Shown here one piece after another: positions 21,901 to 33,421 of a DNA stretch of 64,000 nucleotides. The position numbers and the translations under genes were made by a program. The stretch comes from Rhizophagus irregularis. Its lineage: Eukaryota; Glomeromycota; Glomeromycetes; Glomerales; Glomeraceae. The stretch covers positions 2,418,001 to 2,482,000 of the forward strand of contig NC_089435.1 in the NCBI RefSeq assembly GCF_026210795.1, given 5' to 3'. Numbering within the stretch: the stretch's first letter is position 1; each line of letters starts with the position of its first letter. The notes under the pieces are model-generated. The model was not told the origin of the DNA. It did not search any database and saw nothing but the letters and a program-made list of their open reading frames with translations.

Positions 21901-22675
21901 AGGACTTGAAGTAATCCATGAATCAAAATTAACTCATGGTGATTTTCATGATGGTAATATTTTAATGTCAGAAAATTACAATGAGATATTTATTATTGAT
22001 TTAGGATTATGTAAACCTATAAATAGTAATTTACAAGATTCTGACAATGTAGTTACAGAACATTGTGGAGTTGTACCTTATATGGCGCCTGAAATATTAA
22101 GAAATAAACCCTATACACCAGCAAGTGATATTTATAGTTTCTCAATGATAATGTGGGAATTTACATCAGGTATTCCTCCATTTAATGGTGAAGCATATGA
22201 TGAACTTACCTCGAAAATTTGTCAAGGGGATCGTCCTAAAATTGATGAAAATACTCCACAATGTTATATAGATTTAATGAAAAAATGTTGGGATTCAGAT
22301 CCTTCCAGTAGACCTAATATAAAAATGCTCAACAATATTATATCTAAATGGGTTGTATGTATTAATGATTATTATATATTGAATAGGGATGGAAATCGTA
22401 TCTTTGAAGTACCTAATATTGATAAGAAATTAAAAAATGATATGCTTGAATTTGTAAAAGCAGACAAAGCTTTAACACAAGCAGAAGCAAATTTAACACA
22501 AGAAGAAGCAAATTTAACTCAGGAAGCAAATTTAACTCAGGAAGCAAATTTAACTCAGGAAGCAAATTTAACTCAAGAAAAAATACATTCACAAGCATAT
22601 TCTACAAGTTTTACAAATTCTATAAAGCATGAAACTTATATTCAAGAAGAGTCTCAGGAGATTAATCATATTTAA
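18911..22675 (+). CDS. Sel1-repeat/tyrosine-kinase-like protein, intact, two exons
   Basis: Exon 1 is 18911-21622 (donor GTATAG) and exon 2 is 21704-22675 (acceptor ATATAG); they join in frame to give 1227 residues. Order: zinc ribbon (C23, C26, C36, C39); 20 Sel1 repeats at about 47-775; second zinc ribbon CNEC...CQQC at 784-799; linker with IDKFIQEAQLNAKSSYEFLEW; kinase. The kinase shows glycine loop GGFSEIHKA (about 853), lysine in VILKML (about 889), catalytic HGDFHDGN in place of HRDLxxxN (about 982), DLG in place of DFG (about 1003), and MAPEIL. The Asp, Asn and Lys needed for catalysis are present, so activity is plausible despite the variants. The C-terminus carries LTQEAN repeats. 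The likely role is a signalling kinase whose Sel1 superhelix binds partners; substrates are unknown. The paralogues at 10308 and 27825 are broken. Confidence 0.9.
20688..20903 (+). repeat. Near-identical tandem Sel1 units (108 bp each)
   Basis: Repeats 16 and 17 differ at only two visible positions (ATAGGG against GTAGGA), indicating recent single-unit duplication inside the coding array. Confidence 0.75.
22471..22580 (+). repeat. 18-bp coding minisatellite (LTQEAN)
   Basis: Tandem GCAAATTTAACTCAGGAA units encode LTQEAN and close variants near the end of the kinase protein. Some units carry an extra GAA codon. Confidence 0.8.
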
Positions 22676-22959
22676 GATTAAATAATTCTGTTATTTATTC
22701 TTTATTTATTGAATTATTTATCAGTTATTATATAAAAAATATTTATATTGTCAGTGTACTTTTACATACAGTTTTTATAATAAAGTAAAAAAGAATTGAA
22801 CATTACCATTTTGCAATTTGTTAAGTAAATTAAGTTTAATATCCAAATCCATCATATTTCAAATTACTAATATCATTACTTTAGAATGATATTATAATCG
22901 TTATTTCTTGTAACTAAATTATAATATCTAAAGTATCATTATAAAATTTATTTATTGAA

Positions 22960-23530
22960 GCTATTCCCAAATGGGACAGGTCAACTCGGATGACCTGTTG
23001 GGTTGACCTGAATATTTCGTGTGGGTCAATAAACTTATTGATCCGATAACGGGTCAGGTAAATTTTAATCTGATCCATTTGACCCATTGACCCTTTCATT
23101 AAAAACGTCAAACCTGACATTTTTTCATTAAAAAAAAATAAAAAATAGTTTTTTTTTGATTAAAAAATGTCAAACTCGACGCCTTTCAATTAAAAAAATG
23201 AAAAATAAAATAAAATATTTTTTAATTAATGACATTTTTTCACTAAAAGAATAAAAAAATAAACATTTTTTAATGAAAAAACGTCAAACTCGATGTTGTT
23301 TTATTAGAAAAAAAATAAGAAAATCCTTTTTTTTAATTAAAAATATTAAACCTGACTTTTTTCGTTTAAAAAAATAAAACATTTTTTTCAATTAAAAACG
23401 TAAAGCCTGACATTTTTTCACAAAAAAAATAAGAAAACATTTTTTTTTTCAATTAAAAACGTCAAACCTGACATTTTCTGTTAAAAAAAAAATTTTTTTT
23501 TAATTAAAAAAATCGAACTTGCATTCCTGA
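22960..23530. repeat. Element with GGTCAAC/GACCTG words plus A/T-rich minisatellite
   Basis: 22960-23095 has reiterated GGTCAAC, GACCTG and TTGACCC words resembling the subterminal word arrays of the hAT-type elements in this window. 23096-23520 follows with seven or eight degenerate units of about 50-60 bp, each containing AACGTCAAACCTGACATTTT or a variant and then A- and T-runs. A matching right terminus was not found. Confidence 0.5.
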
Positions 23531-24118
23531 ACCTGATGAATTCAAAAGTAGAATCATAAAAACTTTGCTTTTTTGATTAGATGAAAAGAATAGTTCCTTG
23601 ATAATTGTTAATCATAGTGAATTTATTTTATTGTGCAAAATAATTTTATTTGTCCCAAATTCTTCATAAGAAACGTACCATAAACCTAAAAATGGGATGC
23701 TTGCTCAACATATATTAATTGATGATCATTTCTAAAACTATTGCAAACTATTTTCTATAGGAACTTCTAAAATCCATTTACCACCTTTTATTCTTTACTA
23801 GCCATCCTATCCTGCCATTCTTAACGCATTTTATTCTTGAAATATTTATTAAGACAAAAATTTAATGGTTTAACGGGTGATACAATTGTTAAAACACAAG
23901 TAAATCTATTTTAATCATCCAATAGTACCAACCTAAATAGTTTTAGCATTTTGCACCTTCTTTTTTCAACAATTCTGTTTTTAAAGAAAGATCTATAGGT
24001 GTCCAATTTTTGTTTTTTGATGAATAGAAAGATTATAATGGGCCATAAATGATCAAGTTAACCTTGAGAGCAATAAAAGTATTTTTACGAATATATTTGT
24101 AATAATATACATCATCTT
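23531..24118. other. AT-rich spacer
   Basis: No gene or repeat recognised. Confidence 0.5.
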
Positions 24119-24416
24119 TTGTTGAATCATAAAATGGAATTCCATCTTGACGTGAAATGTTTTCTACCAGTAGTCCAGTACCAATATGACAACAAGCTGA
24201 TTACAAGATCGTTTAAAAAATATTACCATCAAAGTAGAACAAGTAGTGGAACAAGAGAGAGTATATCGATGTTAAATCAATCCAGTTCACTTAAAAATAC
24301 AATTTATAAAAATTATAATGGATTACACAACTTAAGCATTTTGAATATAACTCGATTACCTTTAACACTTTTATTTAATAAGCTGACCATTGTGTCCTCT
24401 TTAATAAATATAAAGT
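24119..24416 (+). pseudogene. Isolated exon-like ORF, family not recognised
   Basis: About 99 codons of protein-like composition, with segments such as VQYQYDNKLITRSFKKYY, SSGTRESISMLNQSSS and NYNGLHNLSILNITRLP. A strong donor, AAGTAAGTG, sits at its end (GT at 24417), suggesting it was an internal exon. I could not find a convincing next or previous exon. It is either a relic of a dispersed gene family or an exon of a gene I could not assemble. Confidence 0.4.
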
Positions 24417-24419
24417 AAG

Positions 24420-25503
24420 TGACAAACTGATGGGTTCAAAGCATAGGAATTTCAATTCTTACTTTGATTTTCTTGTTTCACTAATATGTTTCCATTTTTG
24501 TAATCAAAGTTTATTCATCATCATCAGCCTAAGATACAATATACATCAAGTTTTTAACACTAAGTGCACGGTGTGACCATTTGGATGTTGATTTTTTTGA
24601 TAAAAATTTAAACTATTATGTTAATAAAAAAAATTTATTTTATATAGCTAAAGTACGCAACAAAAGTATGCAGCAATTCATTTATAAGTTTATTGAAAAT
24701 ATTAAAAAAAAAAATTCCAGACTATAATGATAAAATAATTTAACCTTAGATTTCAACTAAATTTTTCCCTCTTTCACAATTAGAAAGTAATTTATGAACT
24801 TTTAAACTCAAAGTTTATTTAAAAATCAATATTATTAAGTTGATGATATTGCTGCCCGAAAATTAATGATTTTAAATTGAAATTTTCAAATGTCAAAAAG
24901 ATCTACTTAGCCCCAAACTTTCGGTTAAAAGTAAATCCAAACTTAATCAAACTACTTGGTGATGATTTAGTTAATATTTTAAATAAATTCTTATATTGGA
25001 GACCTCTTTCAACCTTAATAACTAACTCAAAAAATGTTGACAATTAATTAATAACCTTTCAAATTCAATAAGAACATAATCTTTAACACTGGTCAAAGTG
25101 GCATGATGTGATGATGTTTATGGCTCAGAAATAGCTGATAAATTTTGTTATCCCGATTGCAATTAAGAAATCTCCACTAAATTTGATTTATAGATTGAAA
25201 CGGTAATATTTATTGTAAATTTTATGATTTTAAATTTAATTTACAAATTTATAATGTGGAAATTCCGAATAAATTATTGTTAAATTTAATATCTACGTAT
25301 ACTGCACATATAATAAAATTTAATTAAATTATGATAATTAATTTACAATGCATAAATTTCAAGTAAATTTTGAAATTTCAATTAAATGCAAGTTGATGAA
25401 GCGTAAAAATTATCTATTATACGAATAGAATTATTATTTTGTGCTTAATAAAATATATACAGGAATTATAATCATTCTACTAACCTTATAAGCATTAGTA
25501 ACT
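24420..25503. other. AT-rich spacer
   Basis: No supported gene, repeat or RNA. Confidence 0.5.
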
Positions 25504-26778
25504 TTATTTGGCCGCTCTAGAACATGTATTTCGGAAAACTGGTTTTAAGTTTGATTTTCGTTTTTTAGTAGTCTTTGGAGCAGGTTTTGGTGGTTTCACT
25601 AATTCCTGATCACGCTGATCATTTGCGTTTCTATCAACTTGCTTGGATAATGATTGATCACATGTATTATTTAGTTCGATATCAAGTCTTGTAGAACTTG
25701 CTAATAATGCTTCTTCAGAAACTGTCATTATCTACAAAAATAAAACTGAGTTTAATAATTAAAAAATTAACTTAACTTGAATCTATTTTAACTGACCTGA
25801 TTATTATTGTCCAACAAGGAATACTGCTCAGAATTTGTAACTTTATTATTGAAATTATTCAATGATCTTGTTAAATCACTTTCAAAGCCCTCTAAAAAAG
25901 CAATTATTATTAATAAATTTTAATTAAACAGTTAAATTATACAGTTAAATTATAAATTTACCTGTTACTGAATCAACATTCATTTGAGTAGACTTCGCTA
26001 TATCTTGATTTATGGTTTCATATTCTGAATCTGAGTCTACTGCATTATAAATACCAGTATTTAGATTGTATGATTTCTTAATAGCCCAACGCGGAAAATT
26101 TGATGATATTGGGCAGGCTGGAATGAATGATACTAGTTGACGAAATTTATCTTTATTTGGAGATACTGGTATATGTTGATTAGGAGTTGTTATTCCACTA
26201 ACAGAACCTTTGTGTAACTTTGCTTGACGTTGTTGTTCAACCTTAACTTTAGCATCAATAATATCACGCACTTTAATAGTCTAATGCAGTTAAAAAAGTT
26301 ATAATATTTATAATTTTTAAAATATTTTAATATAAAGTATCATAATTACCTCATTACTACATCAAGGGATGAAAGGAACATAATTTCTTCTGAAATTTCA
26401 TCATTAGCTTTATCTTTAATTGTGGCTTTGTCTTCACTAATTTCAAGTGATATTAATTCTCGTGCAAATAGTGCTTAATTTCTTTAATTGGATGTCCTAA
26501 TATTTTCACATCAAATGTATCAATAACACTATTTCGAGCATTAAATTTCTATAAAATTAAAATAGAGATTATTAATATTGCAAAAATGAACATTTTATAT
26601 GATTGTATATGATAGTTTATTTTATATTAACATACCTTTAATGTTCTATTGTTACGGCGGTTATTAATTTTTATAGCCTTTGATTTTTCTGGTGAAGATT
26701 TGAAGACATTACGTCTTGTTCCAAAATAAGTGTTACATATCTGTCTAATCATCTCTTCCGACAATATTTCATTTTTTT
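25504..26778 (-). pseudogene. Five-exon gene of unknown family, one frameshift, 5' end unresolved
   Basis: Minus-strand exons join with consistent phases: 26778-26636 (EEMIRQICNTYFGTRRNVF..., donor GTATGT), 26548-26358, 26280-25962 (TIKVRDIIDAKVKVEQQRQA...), 25891-25797 and 25731-25504. The product ends with a basic PKPAPKTTKKRKSNLK tail. Near 26478 one base is missing between EIKHYL and ARELISLEISED, so the second exon shifts frame. The donor at 26357 (GTAATG) was chosen because it keeps frame; a GTAATT seven bases later would not. The charged, Ser-rich sequence and basic tail suggest a nuclear protein, but I do not recognise the family. The first exon was not found. Confidence 0.6.
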
Positions 26779-27670
26779 CTACAAAACAAATTCGATATGA
26801 GGGAATATTTTTGATTTTTTTAGAATATTTTAATTAGTGTAAGAAGTTTTTTTATTAAGTTGAAGTTTTCTAAAAGAATATGATGAGAATAGATTTTTTT
26901 ATTGTTCATTCTTGCATTCCGGAAAAAAGTCATTTTTTTTAATAAAAAATTGGTTTTCATTTGATATTTAATAAAAAGATCTAAATTTTTTTATTTCAGT
27001 TTTTTTTTTCGATAATTTCGATAATAAAATAAAGGAGGTTGCAATTTAAACATGGGAAAAAAATCTATTTTGGAAATTTTTTTTTTAGAAGCACGATTTA
27101 TTTATTATTTTTATTTATTATTTCAGCTTCATCATCTGAAATTTTGCTGAATATGTGTTAAAAATTTTTTTTTATTATTTCATGATTTATGAAAATATAT
27201 AAAAGCCATCGATTCACAGTATATCCGAAAAATTCCGTATATTTGTAATATTTTTAATAAGGTTTAAAATTTTTTTCATTTAATTTGTAATTTAAAAAAA
27301 TTCAATGAATCATAAGGAGGGTGGGCGCTAATACTCTTATATTTAGGTTCATTATTCTTATTCCGAAATCCAATAATCTAAATCTAAGATATTAAAAATT
27401 CGTGGGCAAAGTTTTCATGTTGATCACATTACAAATTGTTTTGATGATCGAGTTTATGAGTCACTTTATTTATAAAAAATATAAAAAAATTGGAATACAA
27501 TATTTTAAAGAGTACTACAGATTACCAAATAGGAAAAAGTTTATTGTCTAATTTTTACTCTACGATAATCTGTTTATTTTTATTTTATAATACCTTCTTC
27601 GTTATTATAGAAAAATGGCTAGTTATTTATTAAACATGTAATTTCTCATATGGACCGAAAAAAATTATGA
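26779..27670. other. AT-rich spacer
   Basis: It should contain the missing 5' exon(s) of the minus-strand gene, but none could be identified. Confidence 0.45.
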
Positions 27671-27720
27671 CTTCTACTTTTGATTAAAATATTAATATTC
27701 CTTTTTAGTAACTCATTCAT
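27671..27720 (+). promoter_or_regulatory. Sel1-family upstream box, copy 3
   Basis: CTACTTTTGATTAAAATATT, then AATATTCCTTTTTAGTAACT and CATTCAT, about 105 nt before the ATG at 27825. It matches the boxes at 14264 and 18819. Confidence 0.55.
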
Positions 27721-27824
27721 TTCATATTAAATAAAAAAAAACTTTCGTCTAAAAAAAAAAAATTGTTTAAAAGAAAATAAAAATAAAATTTATTTCTGGT
27801 AAAATAAATTCCTAAAATAATTAA

Positions 27825-29645
27825 ATGGAAACTAAATTGAGTAATTTAAATACCCCAGACAAAGATACTAATACATTAATCAACAAAAATTGTTTATATT
27901 GCAATAGATCTACTAAAGAATTATTGTGTAAAGAATGTATTATTTCTTTTGGCAAATTAGCCGAAAATGGTGATGAAGTAGCAATGTTTATATTAGCCAA
28001 TAGCTATTATTTTGGGAAGGAACAGAAAAGAATTTAGAAAAAGCCTTTCATTGGTATAAAAAAGCAGCAGAAAATGGTAATGAAAGTGCAATGTTTAATT
28101 TAGCCACATTTTATGAAAATGGAGAAGGAATAGAAAAGAATTTAGAAAAGGCCTTTTATTGGTATCAAGAAGCAGCAGAAAATGGTAATGAAAAGGCAAT
28201 GTATGATTTAGCCATGTGTTATTGTAATGGTGAAGGAACAGAAAAGAATTTAGAAAAGGCCTTTTATTGGCGTCAAAAAGTAGTAGAAAGAAATAAAGTA
28301 AATCCTAACAATGATGTTGGATTATGTAATGAATATAAACAACCATATACTGATTACCAGTGGTGTCAACAATGTAATACTAAATGTTTTCAGCAAGATT
28401 TTTTAAAGTGGACTAGTAAAAATGAATCAAGGAGCACAACTAAATGCTAAAAATAGTTATGAAATTTTAGAGTGGATACCTTATAATAAATTGTCAAATA
28501 TTAATTACCATGATAAAGGAGGATTTAGTGAAATTCATAAAGCTATCTGGTCAGATGGGCCTATTTATAGTTGGAATATTGACAAAGAACAATGGGATAG
28601 ACAAACAGATTATGAGGTCATTCTTAAAACACTTAATAATTCATCAAGTTTAAATAGCAAATTTCTGGATGAGGTAAAGTACTTATATTCAATTGTACAT
28701 TTTTTTTCTTTTGCAAAAATTTAATAATTATTTATCATTTATATAGTGGAAATATCATTATAATTGTCTGAAAAAGTCATTTTCAAAATTTATTCAATTT
28801 TTTGGATTTACCCAAGATCCATATAATTTAAATTATATAATAATAATGAGTTATGCAAAAAAAGGAAATGTGAGAAAATGTTTGCCTAATATAGTTAAAT
28901 TTAAGTGGCAAGAAAGGCTACAATTATTGGAAAAAATTATATTAGGGCTTAAAGTAATCCATGAATCAAATTTAACTCATGGTGATTTTCATGATGGTAA
29001 TATTTTAATGTCAGATAATTACAATGAGTTATTAATAATTGATTTAGGATTATGTAAACCTATGAGTGATTTACAAGATTCTGATAATAAAGTTAATGAA
29101 ATTTATGGAGCTTTATCTTATATGGCGCCTGAAATATTAAGAAGAAATCCCTATACTCAAGCAAGTGATATTTATAGTTTTTCAATGTTAATGTGGGAAT
29201 TTACATCAGGTATTCCTCCACTTAATAATAAAGCACATGATCTTGATCTTATCTTGGATATTTGTAATCAAGAAAAACGTCCTGAAATTATAAAAAATAT
29301 TCCAAAATGTTATATAGATTTAATGAAAAAATGTTGGGATGTAAATCCTTCAAATAGACCAACCGTAGTGATGCTTGAAAATATTCTATCTGGATGGGTT
29401 AAATGTACTAATGCATATTATAAGTTTAACAGGGATGGTGATTATAAATTTGAAGTACCTGATATTGATAATCAATTAAAAAATGATATGTTTGAATTTG
29501 TAGAAGCAAACAAAGCATTAGGACGAGGATAAATAAGCACTTCTGATATATACATCATCCACAAGCATATTATACAAGTCGCAAACTTACTGAAATTGTA
29601 GTTAAAGAAGATTCTGAGTGTTTGGAATGTATAGTTGAAAATTGA
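27825..29645 (+). pseudogene. Sel1-kinase paralogue, broken front, kinase exon mostly open
   Basis: This has the same plan as 18911-22675 but only about three Sel1 repeats. The N-terminus (zinc ribbon CLYC...CKEC) runs to about 28015, where one base is lost in a G-run. Frame recovers through the repeats and second zinc ribbon (CQQC) until about 28418, where the IDKFIQ segment is deleted with a net frameshift. Exon 1 then reads on as AQLNAKNSYEILEWIPYNKL with the glycine loop to donor GTAAAG at 28674. Exon 2 begins at 28747 with the kinase core: THGDFHDGN, DLGLCKP, MAPEIL. It stops at 29532. A further 100 nt still encodes the family C-terminus (QAYYTSRKLTEIVVKEDSE...) out of frame. Three or more lesions make it a pseudogene, though a kinase-only product from an internal start cannot be excluded. 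Confidence 0.85.
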
Positions 29646-29892
29646 TGATAATTATATTATTTATTCTTTATTTGTTTGATTATTTATCGGTTATTATATA
29701 GAAGCTGTACTTACTAGTTAATTCTATTACATTTTTGCAACAGAGTAAAAAGAATTAAATATTATTAAATCTAAGTATACAGTAAATTTATTGAAACAAT
29801 GTTTATTTATATTTTATTTTAATTTGCATTTTGTTTAGAAAATTTAAGTTTAATATACAAATCCATACTTCAAAATTTACTAGTATTATTAT

Positions 29893-30414
29893 TAGGGATG
29901 CCAAAAGTTCGGTTATAACCGATCATAACCGGTTTTTACCGGTTCGGTTATCGGTTCGGTTTCAGTCCAAGACCGACCGGTTAACCGTCAGTTTTATATA
30001 TAAAAAAAACCGATCAAAAAACCGATCGGTTAATTGTAAATTTTAATATATTCCGGAAAAAAAAATGATTTTGTTTATTGAGAATACCATTAAAAACTAT
30101 TGTTTTAGTGTTTTTATGTATAATATTCTCATTTTTGAAATTATCGAATTTACGCGTTGATCACGTGATTTTTCGTTTCTCTGAAAAAATCACAACATCG
30201 GCGTTATTGTTGTAAATAATTACATAAATTCAAAGAATATTATTCAAAAAGTTATAATTGATACTTTATGGCATTATTTTATTCGATTTTGCGGTATTTT
30301 TGTAATCGGTTTTGTAGTTCAGTTTTATCGGTCGGTTTTGCGGTCGGTTCGGTTTTGGTTGAAAACTGCAGTTTTAAAACCGAAACCGAACCGAACCGAC
30401 CGTTGGCATCCCTA
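29893..30414. mobile_element. hAT-type MITE with 8-bp target duplication
   Basis: Perfect 12-bp inverted termini TAGGGATGCCAA/TTGGCATCCCTA are flanked by identical 8-bp repeats ATTATTAT (29885-29892 and 30415-30422). Both ends are built from reiterated GGTTCGGTT/AACCGAACC words, the same architecture as 3444-4009 with a different word. No coding capacity. It lies about 250 bp downstream of the broken Sel1-kinase copy. Confidence 0.85.
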
Positions 30415-30422
30415 ATTATTAT

Positions 30423-33253
30423 CTTTGAGAAAATTATCCTAACTTAATATTATTAGTACTTATTGAAGTTGTATCATTAATGCTAGTCATTCTAAAACAA
30501 CTTAGATTTCTATGATTCCTTTTCTAATTGAGATTGATATTGTAGACAAAGAAGTTGATAGTGAATTAATGACGTATAGATAAAGCTTTTATGTGATTTC
30601 TAAATTCCTAGTTTTCTAAAAATAAATCAAATAATATAATTATTGGCTAAATTATAATATCATGCATTTTTATAAAATTGTTATATATTTAATATTGTAT
30701 AATATGTATAATATTTTTAAAATAAGGTAAAAATTACTAGAATTTTTAAGTATTTTGGATATGTTCCATGCATAATAGTGATCTTACGTAAGAAATATAA
30801 AATTTAACACCTGGTATCTTAACAATAAATTTTGTTGGCGAGTATACAAGTATACTTAGTTGAATATCAAAGAAAAAGAGAAAAAGCGTACATTTTAAAA
30901 ACAAATATACATCATGCTATTTGCTTTCAACAATATTATATGAACTAATTAAAAAAGAAAAGCTTCTTTGTTAAACTTAATAAAATAATTAATAAGAAAT
31001 TGACAAAGAACCCAACTGAATTTTTTATTCAATGAACTTAACATAAACTGCAAAATTTGAATTACAAATATATGGATAGATTTTGGTTCATAAGAAATTT
31101 TGTTTAATATCTAACTACCCTTTATAAGATTATGTAAATAAAACTAGACACTTTAGAGATTTTGATGTATGATTCTTATACCTTGACATTCGGAGTCCTG
31201 TCTTTGAGGTCACTGCTTGCATACCTTAAGGGGATGGTCCTGTCTTGGTAGTCACTCTACGACACCACTAAGGGTATGGTATAAAAAAAATGTTATACTT
31301 AGAATAGACGTGTATAAAGTATAAACGTACTAATTATGCAAGAGAATTGGGAACTCTTTCCATCGATCAAATTCTCAGGACTAAAAAATAGACGGAGGAG
31401 TGCAAAAGTTCTATTATAAAGTTATTTTTCTGCATTTCTGACATCATCAACTGTTTATTCCTCCTTTAGGAACCTTTTGATATGGGTTTTTTCCATAAGT
31501 TATAAAGAATTTAGAGAATTTTTACCAAAAAATTGTTTCGGACCGGGTTTGAAAGAAAAATATACCTAAAAAGCTAGCGTGAGCATAGGTTTTTCTATAA
31601 ACAAGTTTGGAAAGTGCAATACAGAGAAAGAACTGCAAAAATGACTTTTCTTTTGGTTTGTTTTGTTATTCTTTACCTAGTCTCTTGTGGTCTTAAGTTC
31701 TCTTGGGATTTCAAATCGCTTCGTCTTTTTTGGTAGCACAGAATTATGTTATTGCACATTACCGGAATCAAAAATTGGCAATTTGCGATCTTCAAAGGAA
31801 CGAATAAAATTTGTGGATAAAGAGGTGACGTGGATGCCGACTAGGATCATAATGGTTCGTTAGTTGAGTCTGAGATAAATAAATGTAGACGAGTTTTTCT
31901 TGTTTGAAGAAATACCATAAAGATAAATACTTGACTGTGATCCATAATGGAATTGAGTTGTTCTTTGGATTGGTGACTAGTAGATGATCCATGTCTTTGT
32001 ACGCGAAGATTTCTGGATTTTGGATCTGGGAAAGAAGTTTAGATACGTGGATGGATGTTGATTCACGATAATGTTTTCAGAGAAGATTTAAAGACTGGGA
32101 TTCTCATCCTCAATTTTTTGGTGTATGAAAATAACACTATGAAAGTATTCATATATAGTACGAAGTCGCAGTGATTCAGTAGTAAAAATTTGTATTGAAA
32201 TTGTTATCTATAATAAAATTGCTCATTATTTAGAATTACCTCAAAACCTTAACGTGATACACAAATATTTAACGTGAATAACTGTAAAGTCAATGACTGC
32301 ACAAATTTAGTTTTATAACTGCGACATATTTAATACGTCCTCTAACTCCCCCTGAATATGACCTTAAAATAGAATTATCTTTGTTAACCAACATCTTTGT
32401 GCTTCATATTTTTATAATTTAGAGATTTTAGAGTTCGAGTTTACAAAGTATTGAATTATAACTTTTTATTACATAATGGTATGACCAGTCTTTCTTCGTC
32501 GGGGTTTTCTGTGATTTCAGCAGTACGTGGCTTAAAAATGCTTGTTTGTTAATATTGTTTGATGTCGGAGTGATTTCAGTGATTTCAATCCGTGACAGAT
32601 TATCTACGGGCTAGATCACATCTCTAGTTATTATGAGATCAGATATTGTAATATCGTTGACAGATCTAGATTATAACTGTATTAAATAAATTTGTTATAC
32701 TGTTGCCTCTGCAAATTTTTCCATATAACTTATGATTAATAAGTAATAGACTTTCAGTAAGCTTTTTTATTGTCCGTAACGTAAGCGTAGGACACTTCCA
32801 AACTGGGGAATATTAAATTCTAGGATCTTGTGTAAATATCGAAATGTCATTTTTTGTTATGTATATCACGCGTGTTTACCGAAAAAATAAGTTCAACTCG
32901 TGTACTTGAAGGTTAAATAAATTAATGTATACATACGATAAAAACTTTATACTAAAACCATTGCCAAATTATATATCAAAAATAAATTTATTTTATTTTA
33001 ATCAATAACAATAATCAAAGCTAGATGTAATTATTTAATAATATAGGGTATTAACTATATTATGAGCCACAATCATAACATTATTAGTCATCATTAAGCT
33101 AATTCATATCACTAGTTTTGGTGGTTTTAGATTAAATATCTTTATAAATTAATTGATGCAATAAATGTGACTCATAGATAATCTTGATTTTTTTTTATGA
33201 ATCATAATAAGTTATCTATTTTATTATTAGTCACTATGTATTCAAGGGGTTTT
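30423..33253. other. Spacer with possible old retroelement remnants
   Basis: 31180-31290 holds two related blocks, each with GTCCTGTCTT and GTCACT, bounded by ATACCTTAAGG and its partial inverse. From about 31600 to 32830 the sequence is less AT-rich and contains AAGCGTAGGACACTTCCAAA near 32783, whose reverse complement looks like a retroelement LTR edge. No frame longer than about 65 codons and no recognisable protein motif. No gene is called. Confidence 0.35.
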
Positions 33254-33270
33254 TACATATATATATATAC
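33254..33270 (+). promoter_or_regulatory. TATA-like tract before the membrane ORF
   Basis: A TATATATATATA run lies about 155 nt before the ATG at 33422. The leader between them contains short CAAATTT-type repeats. Confidence 0.3.
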
Positions 33271-33421
33271 CCTTAAACTTCCTCATAAAAAATCAAATTT
33301 CTAATATCAAACCAAATTTTTCTAAAACTACTATTTTTTCAAATATCAAACATATCAAACCAAATTTTTCTAAATTTCAATTCAAATTTCAAATTTCAAA
33401 TTTTTTAAACTGTAATTCAAA

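Noticed and set aside
31792-31992. 66-codon minus-strand ORF in a less AT-rich stretch
   Set aside because: Contains no recognisable domain and no exon partners; left inside the spacer description.
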